From Candidatus Undinarchaeales archaeon (GTDB lineage: Archaea; SpSt-1190; JASMDC01), in NCBI GenBank assembly GCA_030753015.1, contig JASMDC010000010.1, positions 32,099 to 96,098 on the forward strand: a stretch of 64,000 nucleotides of DNA, read 5' to 3'. The notes beneath the pieces are model-generated. The model saw nothing but the letters and a program-made list of their open reading frames with translations, searched no databases and had not been told where the DNA came from. Shown here piece by piece: positions 27,457 to 35,360 of the stretch. A program made the translations under genes and the position numbers. Within the stretch, counting starts at the first letter, position 1. Each line of letters begins with the position of its first letter.

Positions 27457-29247
27457 ATGGAGATCATCGATGAGCTCGAAGAGCTCGTGTTCCTCGAGAA
27501 CCCACGTATCCTGGTGACCGAGTGGATCCCGTGCGGGAGGAACCAGATCCTATCGCTCACGGACGGGCTCGAAGCTGTGAAGGAGGTCAATGATTCCCTC
27601 TACACGACGACGATGGACGTCCCCAACAGGCTCCACACACTGGTGACGGGGCCTGTCCTCACCAAGCTCCAGATGCAGGACCACGATCCTGCGAGCTACA
27701 TACGCTTCCATGCCAAGGTGTTCTACCCCGAGACCGTGCACCAGGTGGAGGAGTTCGGAGTGCACGTGGACTGGACCGGGCGCATCATCTACGGTCTGAT
27801 CCTGGAGCAGGTCGAGAAGCGCAAGAAGCGACAATCACTGGACCACATGTCTCGGGTCGTGGCCGACATCGTGCTCGACACGTCAACGATGATCGAGACC
27901 ATGCTCTCGGTGTTCCAGCGGGACGTCCTTGATACGGTGTTCTTCGAGAACCCCAACGAACGGAACAAGTTCGTGACAATCATCGCGGAGCGGATGACGC
28001 CCAAACGCAAGTCCCCCGCGGACTACCTGACCGAACGGCGCCTCAAGGGCGAGATCAACCAGGTCATCGAGAACGTGCACAAGGCAGAATCCCTGAGCGA
28101 TGGCGAAGCCGTCTTCCTGGGGACCAAGGGCATAATCCTGGTGTCCCCGGAACCGACGAGGTACGAGGAGGTGCTCTCGCTGTTCAACGGCCTCCAGGCC
28201 CTCGACATATTCCAGCGTAACATCCACGCACGGGTGGGTGCGCTCTGGGACGAGATGCGCGAGACGCGTCGTCTCACGGAGGATGTCTCCGAGCTCGACA
28301 TCCAGCGTGTGTCGGAGGCACAGCACTCGCTCTCCCAGATGACCGACCAGCTCCTGGCCATCGGGGAATGTCTGCGGTACATGGAGGACGCGTTGGAGGC
28401 GCTCAGTAGCGAGTGGAGGGAGCTGCGGGAGCGACGGGCCGCAGAGATAGTCCACCCGGGCGTCTCGCGTCTGCTTAGCCTGCTCGACATCGGCAATACG
28501 CTCGATCTCACCGGACACCGGACACGTGGTATCGGCCGCACCCTCGTGGGTCTCCAGAAGGAGGTGAGCGGCGTGAAGGAGCTGGCCTCAACCATCGGCG
28601 AGCGTCAGATGCGCCACCTTAACGAGAACCTCCAGGAGAACATCGTCCAGATGGAGACTATGAGCCGCTCGTCCCAGCGCACCAGCGTGGCCATCAACAT
28701 GCTCCAGCTCATCCTCGCGGGCTCACTGGCCTTCGACATACTCAAGACGCTCTCGGGCGATTACGAGAACACGGTGTTCAGCTCCGTCGCCAGTGAGAAC
28801 CCGGTGGCATGGCTCGGGCTCACGGTGCTGGTGTGGGTCGGTCTGGCATCCATCTTCTTCAACATCATCCGACCCATCGAGAAACGACGGGAGAAAGGGC
28901 TGCATGCTCGCGTGAAGCTCAACGCACCATATGACAATGATGCGCTCAAGTCGTTCCTCAGCACCCGGGAGATGCTCGTTCAGGAGTCGACATGGGACCT
29001 CCATCACCACGTGTTCAGACGATCGTGGAGCGAGCGGGGCGAGGGTTGGCGGAACAACGAGGTGACCATCCAGATCGATTACGACGAGCTCACAGGGCTC
29101 TTCCGGGACCTCGTCGTGAGCATACCCGCGCCCCAGTACATCGATGAGAACGACGCGATCCAGATAGCACTGCTGGACCTGGTCACTGCCGATGTGCTGG
29201 AGCACAGGACGCTGGACGCCTTCCGGGAATTATCGGGTCACGAATGA
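27457..29247 (+). CDS. Uncharacterised coiled-coil protein with two C-terminal TM helices
   Basis: A 596-residue protein with no family I can name. A soluble N-terminal region of about 280 residues contains a segment with YEEVLSLFNGLQALDIFQRN. Long amphipathic helices (about 280-410) follow, then two hydrophobic segments (about 415-435 and 450-475, GLTVLVWVGLASIFF) with positive residues after the second, and a C-terminal soluble domain of about 120 residues. The overall plan recalls CorA-like or RMD1/DUF155 proteins, but no GMN or other signature is present. Its last codons and stop overlap the left copy of a 23-bp direct repeat that bounds a mobile islet. Confidence 0.7.
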   Translation: MEIIDELEELVFLENPRILVTEWIPCGRNQILSLTDGLEAVKEVNDSLYTTTMDVPNRLHTLVTGPVLTKLQMQDHDPASYIRFHAKVFYPETVHQVEEFGVHVDWTGRIIYGLILEQVEKRKKRQSLDHMSRVVADIVLDTSTMIETMLSVFQRDVLDTVFFENPNERNKFVTIIAERMTPKRKSPADYLTERRLKGEINQVIENVHKAESLSDGEAVFLGTKGIILVSPEPTRYEEVLSLFNGLQALDIFQRNIHARVGALWDEMRETRRLTEDVSELDIQRVSEAQHSLSQMTDQLLAIGECLRYMEDALEALSSEWRELRERRAAEIVHPGVSRLLSLLDIGNTLDLTGHRTRGIGRTLVGLQKEVSGVKELASTIGERQMRHLNENLQENIVQMETMSRSSQRTSVAINMLQLILAGSLAFDILKTLSGDYENTVFSSVASENPVAWLGLTVLVWVGLASIFFNIIRPIEKRREKGLHARVKLNAPYDNDALKSFLSTREMLVQESTWDLHHHVFRRSWSERGEGWRNNEVTIQIDYDELTGLFRDLVVSIPAPQYIDENDAIQIALLDLVTADVLEHRTLDAFRELSGHE

Positions 29248-29254
29248 TCGTGAG
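29232..29254 (+). repeat. 23-bp direct repeat, left copy (islet boundary)
   Basis: Starts ATCGGGTCACGAATGATCGT and is identical over 23 nt to 33279-33301. It covers the last codons and TGA stop of the upstream gene, so that gene stays intact despite the insertion. Confidence 0.85.
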
Positions 29255-29557
29255 CTCGACCGGCGGTCCTTTTCTCCGGACGCAGCGTGCTTGCCGCTTC
29301 CTCTGCGGTCATCTCGTGGCGCCAGACGGCGGCGAGCAGTTCTTGGACGCTAATGTCCGCGGTCTTCGACTGATGCGCCCCTTCGCGCTTTCGGGGCGTT
29401 CGCTCCTGTGACCTTCTCTTCTCCGGGTCCTTGCTGAGGTAAACGGCCGACCACCGTGAGCCCTTTCGATGAAGCCTTCCCTGTTCTATCAGCGTGGTGA
29501 GGGTGGTGCTGGCGCGGAGGCAGGAGAGGATGGGTCCCCTGGTTATGCGCTCGGGTC
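29238..29557 (-). pseudogene. Remnant of an IS orfA-like HTH gene
   Basis: The open frame reads QGRLHRKGSRWSAVYLSKD, then RKREG, which parallels GKGRLYREGARKSAVYYSM in orfA of the intact IS next door. The N-terminal half is missing and the frame runs into the terminal inverted repeat of that IS. It is best read as the tail of an older, related element into which the present IS inserted. Its 3' end reaches the left 23-bp direct repeat. Confidence 0.55.
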
Positions 29558-29616
29558 TTATTATGATATAGTAAGCAGTTAAAATAATAATACGCCATAG
29601 CGTCAAGAATCGGTTG
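29558..29616 (+). repeat. IS left terminal inverted repeat
   Basis: Outer block 29558-29580 (TGATATAGTAAGCAGTT within it), spacer 29581-29594, inner block 29595-29616 (CCATAGCGTCAAGAATCGGT plus 2 nt). It pairs with 32300-32358. Confidence 0.88.
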
Positions 29617-31549
29617 GGGCCAGAGCCATCTGGCCTGCCAATAGCGGTCGATTGAGATGTGAAATAATTATGTGTGATTCAACATCCTTGAGCACCCTTC
29701 TACAGACTTCCTTGAACGTCTCGAACTCACCCTCCCCCCTAGCCCTCGTGACGTCGTATCTGCACCGTGCATCCTTGAACTCTGCTGTCAGCCTGTCCAC
29801 TTCGTCCTTCGGGATGGTACCGAGCTCCTCGGGCATGCGATCGATCGAGCCGAACATAGTCTTCACGTACTCGTCGGAGTGGAGGTTCTGGACGAGGCAC
29901 AGGAGCACCCCGTATCTGTTCAACTCGTAACCGGTGTCCTTCCTTCCCGTCCGCTTCCTGATGCCGGTCTTGACCCGTCCGAACCTGGTATCGAGAAGGC
30001 TTACAGCCCGCGGCACGGCAATGTTCTTCGTCTTCCCGTCCACGTTCACGGTGATGTTCGGCACCACGAGACCTTTCCAGTGCTTCTTGATGTGATAAAG
30101 AACGACCTCTTCCTCGGGAGTGATGGTACGCTCCTTCCTGACTTTCTCGAGCCTGTCCCTGAGCGCCGCCAGCTCACGTTCCATCACCGTCGCCTCCTCG
30201 TCCGACACGAGGAGCTGGTCCCGGGGTATGTCGCCCTTGTCCTCGCTCATCCTGAGGACCCCTCTCAGCTCAGAGAAGAGCTCGTAGGCGTCCGCAAGCC
30301 GTCGTCCTAGTGTGTCAGCCGACCTGCTCTCCCTGCTGTTGAATGGGCGCTCGACGATCCTGCGCACCGTCTCGATGTCCCCCGTGTCGAGTCCTGCCCG
30401 CTCCGCCGTCCGTGCGATCATCGATGCGGCCCCCTGCGCCTGCCGGCATCTTCGGTAGAGGTCCGCCCAGGGAATGCTGTAGGGGAACCGGAGCCCGTGC
30501 GCGTCCTCACGGTAGTTGAGGATCCACGACACGAGGTGATAGGTCTCTGCCAGGACGACCGTCCCGTCGTCCTCCACAGGCGCACCCCCCTTGAGGGCGC
30601 ACATGGTGGCCCTCAGGTCGACGTCCCGCTCCGCGGCCTCGGCGCCGATCTCCTTGCGCCGCCTGTCGAGGTCGGGTCTGATCCTGAGGTCGATCATGGC
30701 CTTTCTGAGCTTCATGTAGGTGTCCTCCATCACATCCTCGCCGACATCACGGAGGAAGTGATAGTTGCACTCCCGGGTCGGAAGATCCGGGAACACGCGT
30801 TCGCCCGCCTTGCGCAGTCCGAGCCCCATGTCCCTGACGAAGGCGAGCGGCGTGCCCGCCCGCTCCTTGATGTCCTCGAAGTACGGACCGATGTGCTTAC
30901 TGCTCTCCGACGGTATCGGGCCGCAGGAGAGCGCCCAGCCCGTGAGGAGGTCCATCAGCAGTAGGATGCGGTCACTGCCACCGTCGCCCGTCCCGTCCGC
31001 GCCAAGCACGTAGCCACCGTTCTTGTCCATGGCCTCCACCAGCCGGCCGAAGTGCCGGCGGTGGTACAGCTCGAACCTGGCGAGGAACTCGAGTGCGTGG
31101 TTGCTGACGGTGCCCGCCGACAACGGCACCCCATGCCGCCACCGCATCTCACCACAGGTGTCCTCCCGCGACCGATTCTCCAAATATCGCATCATACCGA
31201 CGGCGCACACCACGTCCATCGTGAACCGCGCCTTGCCGCGCGTCAGGCGACGGAGTTCGCAGGAGGTGTACTCCAGCACATGCCCGCGCTCCAGCTTGTA
31301 CTTCGGGTCGTAAAGATGGACGATCCGGGCGACGAAGCTCCCGTACCGGACCGTGTGCATCGTGCGCGTCGTGGTCTTGAGCACGCAAAGCTCCCAGAAG
31401 CGGTCGTCATCGACGAGCTCGGGCTCAGGGTAGAAGTCGATGACGGGAGGCTCGTCGCCCAGCAGCTGCGCCCGGTCGATCAGCTCGGATTCGGCAGCAC
31501 GGACCTCGGCTAGGACCCGGAGCGAAAGCCCTTTTTTTTGATATCGTAC
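29603..31549 (-). CDS. IS transposase orfB (MULE-like DDE domain), probably made by -1 frameshift from orfA
   Basis: The catalytic half of the transposase. The open frame runs from 31549 (just after an in-frame TGA) to 29603; the first internal start is a GTG at 31384, which gives 593 residues. MULE/DDE features are VLGADGTGDGG (first Asp), LAFVRDMGLGLRKAGERVFP (second Asp) and a CNYHFLRDVG Cys/His element. The stretch before 31384 (ELIDRAQLLGDEPPVIDFYP) has protein-like composition, which supports entry from orfA. A fusion through the slippery site at 31531-31537 would be about 858 residues. Start coordinate given is the open-frame limit. Confidence 0.8.
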   Translation of the reverse strand, partial: VRYQKKGLSLRVLAEVRAAESELIDRAQLLGDEPPVIDFYPEPELVDDDRFWELCVLKTTTRTMHTVRYGSFVARIVHLYDPKYKLERGHVLEYTSCELRRLTRGKARFTMDVVCAVGMMRYLENRSREDTCGEMRWRHGVPLSAGTVSNHALEFLARFELYHRRHFGRLVEAMDKNGGYVLGADGTGDGGSDRILLLMDLLTGWALSCGPIPSESSKHIGPYFEDIKERAGTPLAFVRDMGLGLRKAGERVFPDLPTRECNYHFLRDVGEDVMEDTYMKLRKAMIDLRIRPDLDRRRKEIGAEAAERDVDLRATMCALKGGAPVEDDGTVVLAETYHLVSWILNYREDAHGLRFPYSIPWADLYRRCRQAQGAASMIARTAERAGLDTGDIETVRRIVERPFNSRESRSADTLGRRLADAYELFSELRGVLRMSEDKGDIPRDQLLVSDEEATVMERELAALRDRLEKVRKERTITPEEEVVLYHIKKHWKGLVVPNITVNVDGKTKNIAVPRAVSLLDTRFGRVKTGIRKRTGRKDTGYELNRYGVLLCLVQNLHSDEYVKTMFGSIDRMPEELGTIPKDEVDRLTAEFKDARCRYDVTRARGEGEFETFKEVCRRVLKDVESHIIISHLNRPLLAGQMALAPTDS

Positions 31550-32178
31550 TCATGGATGATCCAGCGAACTCCACGCTCGTTCACATTCATTCCCTTGGAA
31601 CGCACGAGGGGCATGAGCTCCTCCACCGAGGTCGCCCGGTGCTTGATAGCGAGCGCAAGCACATCGATGATCTTCCCCTTCGTCAGGCCCGGCGGACGGC
31701 CAACCCGCGTCCTGAGTTCGGAGCCGCGTCTCTTCATCTGCACACGCCGTTTCCGGCTATTCATGCTGTAGTAGACGGCCGACTTACGGGCGCCCTCGCG
31801 ATAGAGCCGCCCTTTTCCCACACACGAGGACAGGTGGTGATGGATGTTGTCGTGGAGGCGCTGTTTGAGCTCCTTCGCTGTGACTCCTGCGTCGCTGTTC
31901 TCGATGAAGTGGACGATGGTCTCGGAGAGGTTGCCCCAGCGGGAAAAGCGAACTCCCTGGTACTCCCAGAGGTCATGCTCGTCCCATTCAGGGATGTCCG
32001 GCAGCGTGAGCACGCTGCCGTTCCGGTTGAAGCTCGTCAGATAACCTGTGCCCTCGAGCTTCCTCCAGATCGTGCCTTTCGAGCAGTCGAAATGCTCAGC
32101 CAGCTGTGACGCCAGGAGCACCTTGTGATCCCGTAAAAAGGCGATGACATCGTCAGCGGAGATCCGCTCTTTAATCAT
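31510..32178 (-). CDS. IS orfA, helix-turn-helix DNA-binding part of the transposase
   Basis: A 222-residue protein with an N-terminal HTH (LLASQLAEHFDCSKGTIWRK) and a second winged-helix-like segment (FSRWGNLSETIVHFIENS to VGKGRLYREGARKSAVYYSM), followed by basic residues. Its last codons cross an eight-A run (codons ATC AAA AAA AAG) and it stops 18 nt later. The next frame (-1) continues into orfB. This is the standard orfA/orfAB plan, in which orfA alone acts as repressor and the frameshift product is the transposase (family knowledge). Confidence 0.8.
   Translation of the reverse strand: MIKERISADDVIAFLRDHKVLLASQLAEHFDCSKGTIWRKLEGTGYLTSFNRNGSVLTLPDIPEWDEHDLWEYQGVRFSRWGNLSETIVHFIENSDAGVTAKELKQRLHDNIHHHLSSCVGKGRLYREGARKSAVYYSMNSRKRRVQMKRRGSELRTRVGRPPGLTKGKIIDVLALAIKHRATSVEELMPLVRSKGMNVNERGVRWIIHEYDIKKKGFRSGS
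31531..31537 (-). promoter_or_regulatory. Slippery heptamer A_AAA_AAG between orfA and orfB
   Basis: Read on the minus strand in the orfA frame the sequence is A AAA AAG, the classical -1 frameshift heptamer. It sits inside an A8 run (31532-31539). A -1 slip joins orfA directly to the orfB frame, 7 codons before the orfA stop. An indel in the homopolymer is the alternative explanation. Confidence 0.65.
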
Positions 32179-32299
32179 ACTTTTAAGTAAGCATATATCC
32201 TTAAATATATTTTCTTTTTATGCTTACTTTTATGTATCTAGTGCGGCATTTGCCAACAACGTATCAATCTCAGAATTAGTCCGATTACTTCACTACCGT

Positions 32300-32358
32300 C
32301 AACCGATTCTTGACGCTATGGATAATACGTTTCCAAACTGATTACTATATCATTATAA
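32300..32358 (-). repeat. IS right terminal inverted repeat
   Basis: Inner block 32300-32321, 14-nt spacer, outer block 32336-32358. It is the inverted counterpart of 29558-29616. Confidence 0.88.
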
Positions 32359-32460
32359 ATCAATCAACACCCTGGACGCCCGAAATGACGCCGTATAATA
32401 TGCATTATTGCGGCGTGGGCCGATCGGGGTAATTCGGACTCACAAATGGAGGTCATCTGG

Positions 32461-32478
32461 GGCTATAGGGGCGATAAC
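32461..32478 (+). repeat. Imperfect inverted repeat, left arm, flanking the toxin-antitoxin pair
   Basis: GGCTATAGGGGCGATAAC matches the reverse complement of 33229-33246 at 16 of 18 positions; the match extends outward a few bases with one indel. AAATGGAGGTCAT also occurs directly outside both arms (32444-32456 and 33259-33271). Confidence 0.6.
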
Positions 32479-32556
32479 TTATGTGTGCCTCTTACATTTA
32501 TTTGGAGGAAAAAGCGACGTCGCATAACCCCCTGTTATCAGAAGGCGGCTCGTCGT

Positions 32557-32808
32557 TTATTTATAGACCTTCTCTCGATGTCTGATCTTGAGTATGAGTA
32601 CTCCGTCATTGGTCTTCGTGTAGATCACACGATACTTGCCGACGACAAACTTGAACAAGCCTTTGAATTGGCCATGAAGGGGCTTGCCGCTGTTGGGGTC
32701 TTCGCTCAACGCTTTCTCAAGTGAATCAAGGACTCTCTTGGCAGCTTTCTTATCGATGTGTTTCAGGTCCTTGAAGACCGATGCCTTATACTCGATCTTA
32801 GAGGCCAA
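32557..32808 (-). CDS. relE: RelE/ParE-family toxin
   Basis: An 83-residue RelE-like protein. It has the YKASVFKDLKHIDKKAAKR amphipathic N-terminal helix, the GLFKFVVGKYRVIYTK beta-sheet signature and a basic C-terminus (LKIRHREKVYK). RelE toxins cleave mRNA in the ribosomal A site or, in the ParE branch, target gyrase; the basic C-terminal Arg/Lys/Tyr residues favour the ribonuclease branch (inference). The start overlaps the end of the RHH antitoxin gene by 11 nt, so both are made from one mRNA. The flanks are AT-rich compared with the core genome. Confidence 0.88.
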   Translation of the reverse strand: MASKIEYKASVFKDLKHIDKKAAKRVLDSLEKALSEDPNSGKPLHGQFKGLFKFVVGKYRVIYTKTNDGVLILKIRHREKVYK

Positions 32809-33025
32809 GCCTTTCCCTCATCTCATCACTTGAAATGATCTCATCATCCTTGTCGCGAAGCCTATCGAGAGCGATAAGATAATCGACATATTCCTGGAGA
32901 TAGGATTCGATAGCCTTGCGTATGATAAAGGTCTTCGAGCGCTCGAGGGAGGAGGCCATGCTATCTAATTCCTCGACGATTTCATCAGGAAGTCGTATTG
33001 AAACCGTTGTGGTCATGACACTCAC
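32798..33025 (-). CDS. Ribbon-helix-helix antitoxin (CopG/RelB type)
   Basis: A 75-residue antitoxin. The N-terminal TTTVSIRLPDEIVEELDSMA and SKTFIIRKAIESYL form a ribbon-helix-helix DNA-binding dimer unit; the acidic tail (DKDDEIISSDEMRE) should wrap the toxin. The first Met is at 33025, with MTTT at 33016 an equally possible start. Just upstream (33031-33050) two ATTACAA units form a direct repeat that could be the autoregulatory operator. It is co-transcribed with the RelE toxin. Confidence 0.87.
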   Translation of the reverse strand: MSVMTTTVSIRLPDEIVEELDSMASSLERSKTFIIRKAIESYLQEYVDYLIALDRLRDKDDEIISSDEMRERLGL

Positions 33026-33030
33026 TATGT

Positions 33031-33050
33031 ATTACAATGCATTACAAGTA
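33031..33050 (-). promoter_or_regulatory. Putative antitoxin operator (ATTACAATGC / ATTACAAGTA)
   Basis: Two tandem 10-mers, 8/10 identical, lie immediately upstream of the antitoxin start, overlapping its likely core promoter. RHH antitoxins usually bind such short direct repeats. Confidence 0.4.
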
Positions 33051-33228
33051 TATCAATGTATCGCAATTAATCCTCATCACGCCAGTATACCGCTTTCTGA
33101 TAACTAATGCATATGCGAACCCCGGGTGCGCATAATCTCCTGCTGGGGGAGGGTATATGACATATGGCGCATATCCCTCACTCTATCTGCATTCTTCTTT
33201 CGGTAGTTATGTTCGCAGATGGATCTTT

Positions 33229-33246
33229 GATATCGCCCCTAAAGCC
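33229..33246 (-). repeat. Imperfect inverted repeat, right arm, flanking the toxin-antitoxin pair
   Basis: GATATCGCCCCTAAAGCC; counterpart of 32461-32478 in inverted orientation. Together they delimit about 790 bp holding only the toxin-antitoxin pair. Confidence 0.6.
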
Positions 33247-33278
33247 TCAGGATGGGCGAAATGGAGGTCATGGAATGA

Positions 33279-33301
33279 ATCGGGTCACGAATGATCGTGA
33301 G
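33279..33301 (+). repeat. 23-bp direct repeat, right copy (islet boundary)
   Basis: Exact copy of 29232-29254. Only 3 nt separate it from the stop codon of the convergent permease gene, so the pre-insertion junction was two convergent genes about 15 nt apart. Confidence 0.85.
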
Positions 33302-33304
33302 GAC

Positions 33305-35323
33305 CTAGCGTTTATTGCGCTCTTGGCGCATATCCCGAAGTTCCTTGTGGAGCATGTCGATGGCCTCGCGCAGGTCGCCGATCTCTGACTTGAGCTCCTT
33401 CTCCTCGGCCGAGATCAACCGCACCTCGCGGTTGAGCTCCCGTTCTCCCTTGATGAGCTCTGCGGCCTCATGCTCCAGGATGACCTCTTCCTCGGCGATG
33501 CGCTCGACATCGTGCTTGAGCGATTGCTCGACGACAAGAAGGTTCTTGAGCTCGTTCACCGTCTCTTTCAACTCGGTTATCTCCTCGTGGAGCATGTTCT
33601 CCTCGTCCTTGAGGAAGATGACCTCCTTCTCCAGTATCTTCTCTTCCTGGACGTACTGCTCCTCGATCTTCTCGAATATCAGCTCGAGCTCCATGAAACG
33701 CTCCTTGATGCGCTTGAACTCCGTCAGTTCGAGCTCGTAGACGAAGTAGAACAGCAGGAGCACAAGGGGGATGATGGCCGCGACCTCGACGATACCCACG
33801 ATGACCTGGAGCCCCATGTTCGAATCACTGGACGCGAACATGAACCCGATGGCGAGGCCGATGCCCAATATAGCTCCCACGCCGAGCACCAGAAAGAGCC
33901 AGAACGAGGTGCTACCGTCTCCGAAACCACCGCTCTTTTCCTCTTTAGGCGGCTCCTTTGGCGTATCTCTCTTTGTCACAGTTGCCGGTGCTGCAGCACC
34001 TTCGTCTCGCATGTCTTCTTCCATGGTCTCACCACTGATATAAAGATACCCTCGCCGGCCTGCAAAGAGGGCGACGCCCGAAAGGATTACGCCCGCAGCC
34101 ATCACCAGCTCGGGGACGTGCACCAGGGTCAGCGCACCCAGGGAAAGGGCAGCGCACACGATCGACACCACTATCGGGATGGCCGGACGGTAGCCCGGAA
34201 CGCGTCCGAACCGTCGGACTATGACGGGGTGGGCCGCGGTCACCGATAGGTAGAGGATGAGCGCCAGAGGGACAAGGAGGTGGAGCAACGCCTCGTACTT
34301 GCCCCAGGCAAGGAACACCGAGGAGATGATGAACTGGAGGTAGATGGCAGCGTAGGGGACGTCCGCATCGTTCAGCTCGGCGAGCAGGGAGGGGAAGTGG
34401 CCCCGCCGCGCCATGGAGTACGGAAGGCGCGAGGATGATAGCACCCATGAGTTGGCCGTGCCCACCATGATGAGGAAGGCGGCGAGGGCCATGAAGTTTG
34501 ATCCAAGGCTGCCTATGGTGGGTCCGAGGATCTCTTTAGCCATGAGCGAGAGGGGAGCGTGACTTTCACCGAGCTCAGCTGAGGGGACCACTCCGAGAGC
34601 GGTGAAGGACACAAGAAAATACACGATGGTGACGCCCACGGTGGTGATGATGATCGCTTTTGGCATCATCGTCGGATCTGCCGCCTCCTCGCCCAGGAAG
34701 GTGACCGCTTCCCACCCGATGAACGGCTCGATGATGATGAGGATGGTGGCGATGATCGTGGCAGAGGTGAGGTCGGGGATTGCCACGAGGTTGGTGACCT
34801 CAACTTGACTGGCCCCGACAGCCGCGAGCCCCGCGAGCACAAGGAGCGCGAATCCGGACAGGAAGCTCTGGAGCAATGCTCCCGAGCGGACACCTGCAGT
34901 GTTCACCTTCACGAGCACGGCCAGCAGCACGATATTGAACACCACCTTGGACAGATCGTTGAAGGGGAGCACGAAGCTCAGGTACTCCGTTGCCGCCGAC
35001 ACGAGCATGGAGATCGTGATCCAGGAGATGATGCACGAGAGCCAGGCGACCACGAATCCGGGAAGGTTCCCAAAGGCGTTGCGCACGTATGTATAGGGGC
35101 CTCCCGCGTCCTGGAAGAACGCCGCCAGTTCGGCGATGACGAGGGACATGATGATGGCTCCACCACCGACGAGAACCCAGATGAAGAGCGAGGCGGGTCC
35201 CGCTGAACGAGCAGCGATGCCCGGGATCATAAAGATACCCGAGCCGATGATGGCCCCCATGCCGAGGAACACGAGATCGAGGAGCGATAGTTCCCGCTTC
35301 AGCTCGCCCCCTTCCGTGCTCAC
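33305..35323 (-). CDS. APC-superfamily amino acid permease with C-terminal coiled coil
   Basis: A 672-residue protein. The first roughly 440 residues are an APC permease with 12 TM segments; the substrate-backbone-binding motif GAIIGSGIFMIPGIA is in TM1 and IIEPFIGWEAVTFLGEE in TM6. A basic/Pro linker, two further TM helices (about 505-570) and a coiled coil of about 100 residues rich in Glu, Lys and Leu (about 575-672) follow. The GTG start at 35323 follows a TTTTATTC box by 27 nt; the longer frame to 35545 overlaps the upstream gene and has non-protein-like composition. The coiled-coil tail could mediate oligomerisation or regulation and is unusual for this family. Confidence 0.88.
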   Translation of the reverse strand: MSTEGGELKRELSLLDLVFLGMGAIIGSGIFMIPGIAARSAGPASLFIWVLVGGGAIIMSLVIAELAAFFQDAGGPYTYVRNAFGNLPGFVVAWLSCIISWITISMLVSAATEYLSFVLPFNDLSKVVFNIVLLAVLVKVNTAGVRSGALLQSFLSGFALLVLAGLAAVGASQVEVTNLVAIPDLTSATIIATILIIIEPFIGWEAVTFLGEEAADPTMMPKAIIITTVGVTIVYFLVSFTALGVVPSAELGESHAPLSLMAKEILGPTIGSLGSNFMALAAFLIMVGTANSWVLSSSRLPYSMARRGHFPSLLAELNDADVPYAAIYLQFIISSVFLAWGKYEALLHLLVPLALILYLSVTAAHPVIVRRFGRVPGYRPAIPIVVSIVCAALSLGALTLVHVPELVMAAGVILSGVALFAGRRGYLYISGETMEEDMRDEGAAAPATVTKRDTPKEPPKEEKSGGFGDGSTSFWLFLVLGVGAILGIGLAIGFMFASSDSNMGLQVIVGIVEVAAIIPLVLLLFYFVYELELTEFKRIKERFMELELIFEKIEEQYVQEEKILEKEVIFLKDEENMLHEEITELKETVNELKNLLVVEQSLKHDVERIAEEEVILEHEAAELIKGERELNREVRLISAEEKELKSEIGDLREAIDMLHKELRDMRQERNKR

Positions 35324-35360
35324 GAGGTTAGAGCAGGAGCGAAAAGAATAAAACGGTTTT

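Larger units (their letters stand above)
29558..32358. mobile_element. Complete insertion sequence with two-block terminal inverted repeats
   Basis: About 2.8 kb, containing orfA (31510-32178) and orfB (29603-31549 open frame) on the minus strand. The ends (29558-29616 and 32300-32358) are inverted repeats in two blocks: an outer 23 bp (21/23 identical), an unrelated 14 bp spacer of the same length on both sides, and an inner 22 bp that is a perfect inverted repeat. If the outer border is taken at TGATATAG, a 3-bp TTA target duplication is possible but uncertain. The orfB stop codon lies inside the inner left block. Confidence 0.88.
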
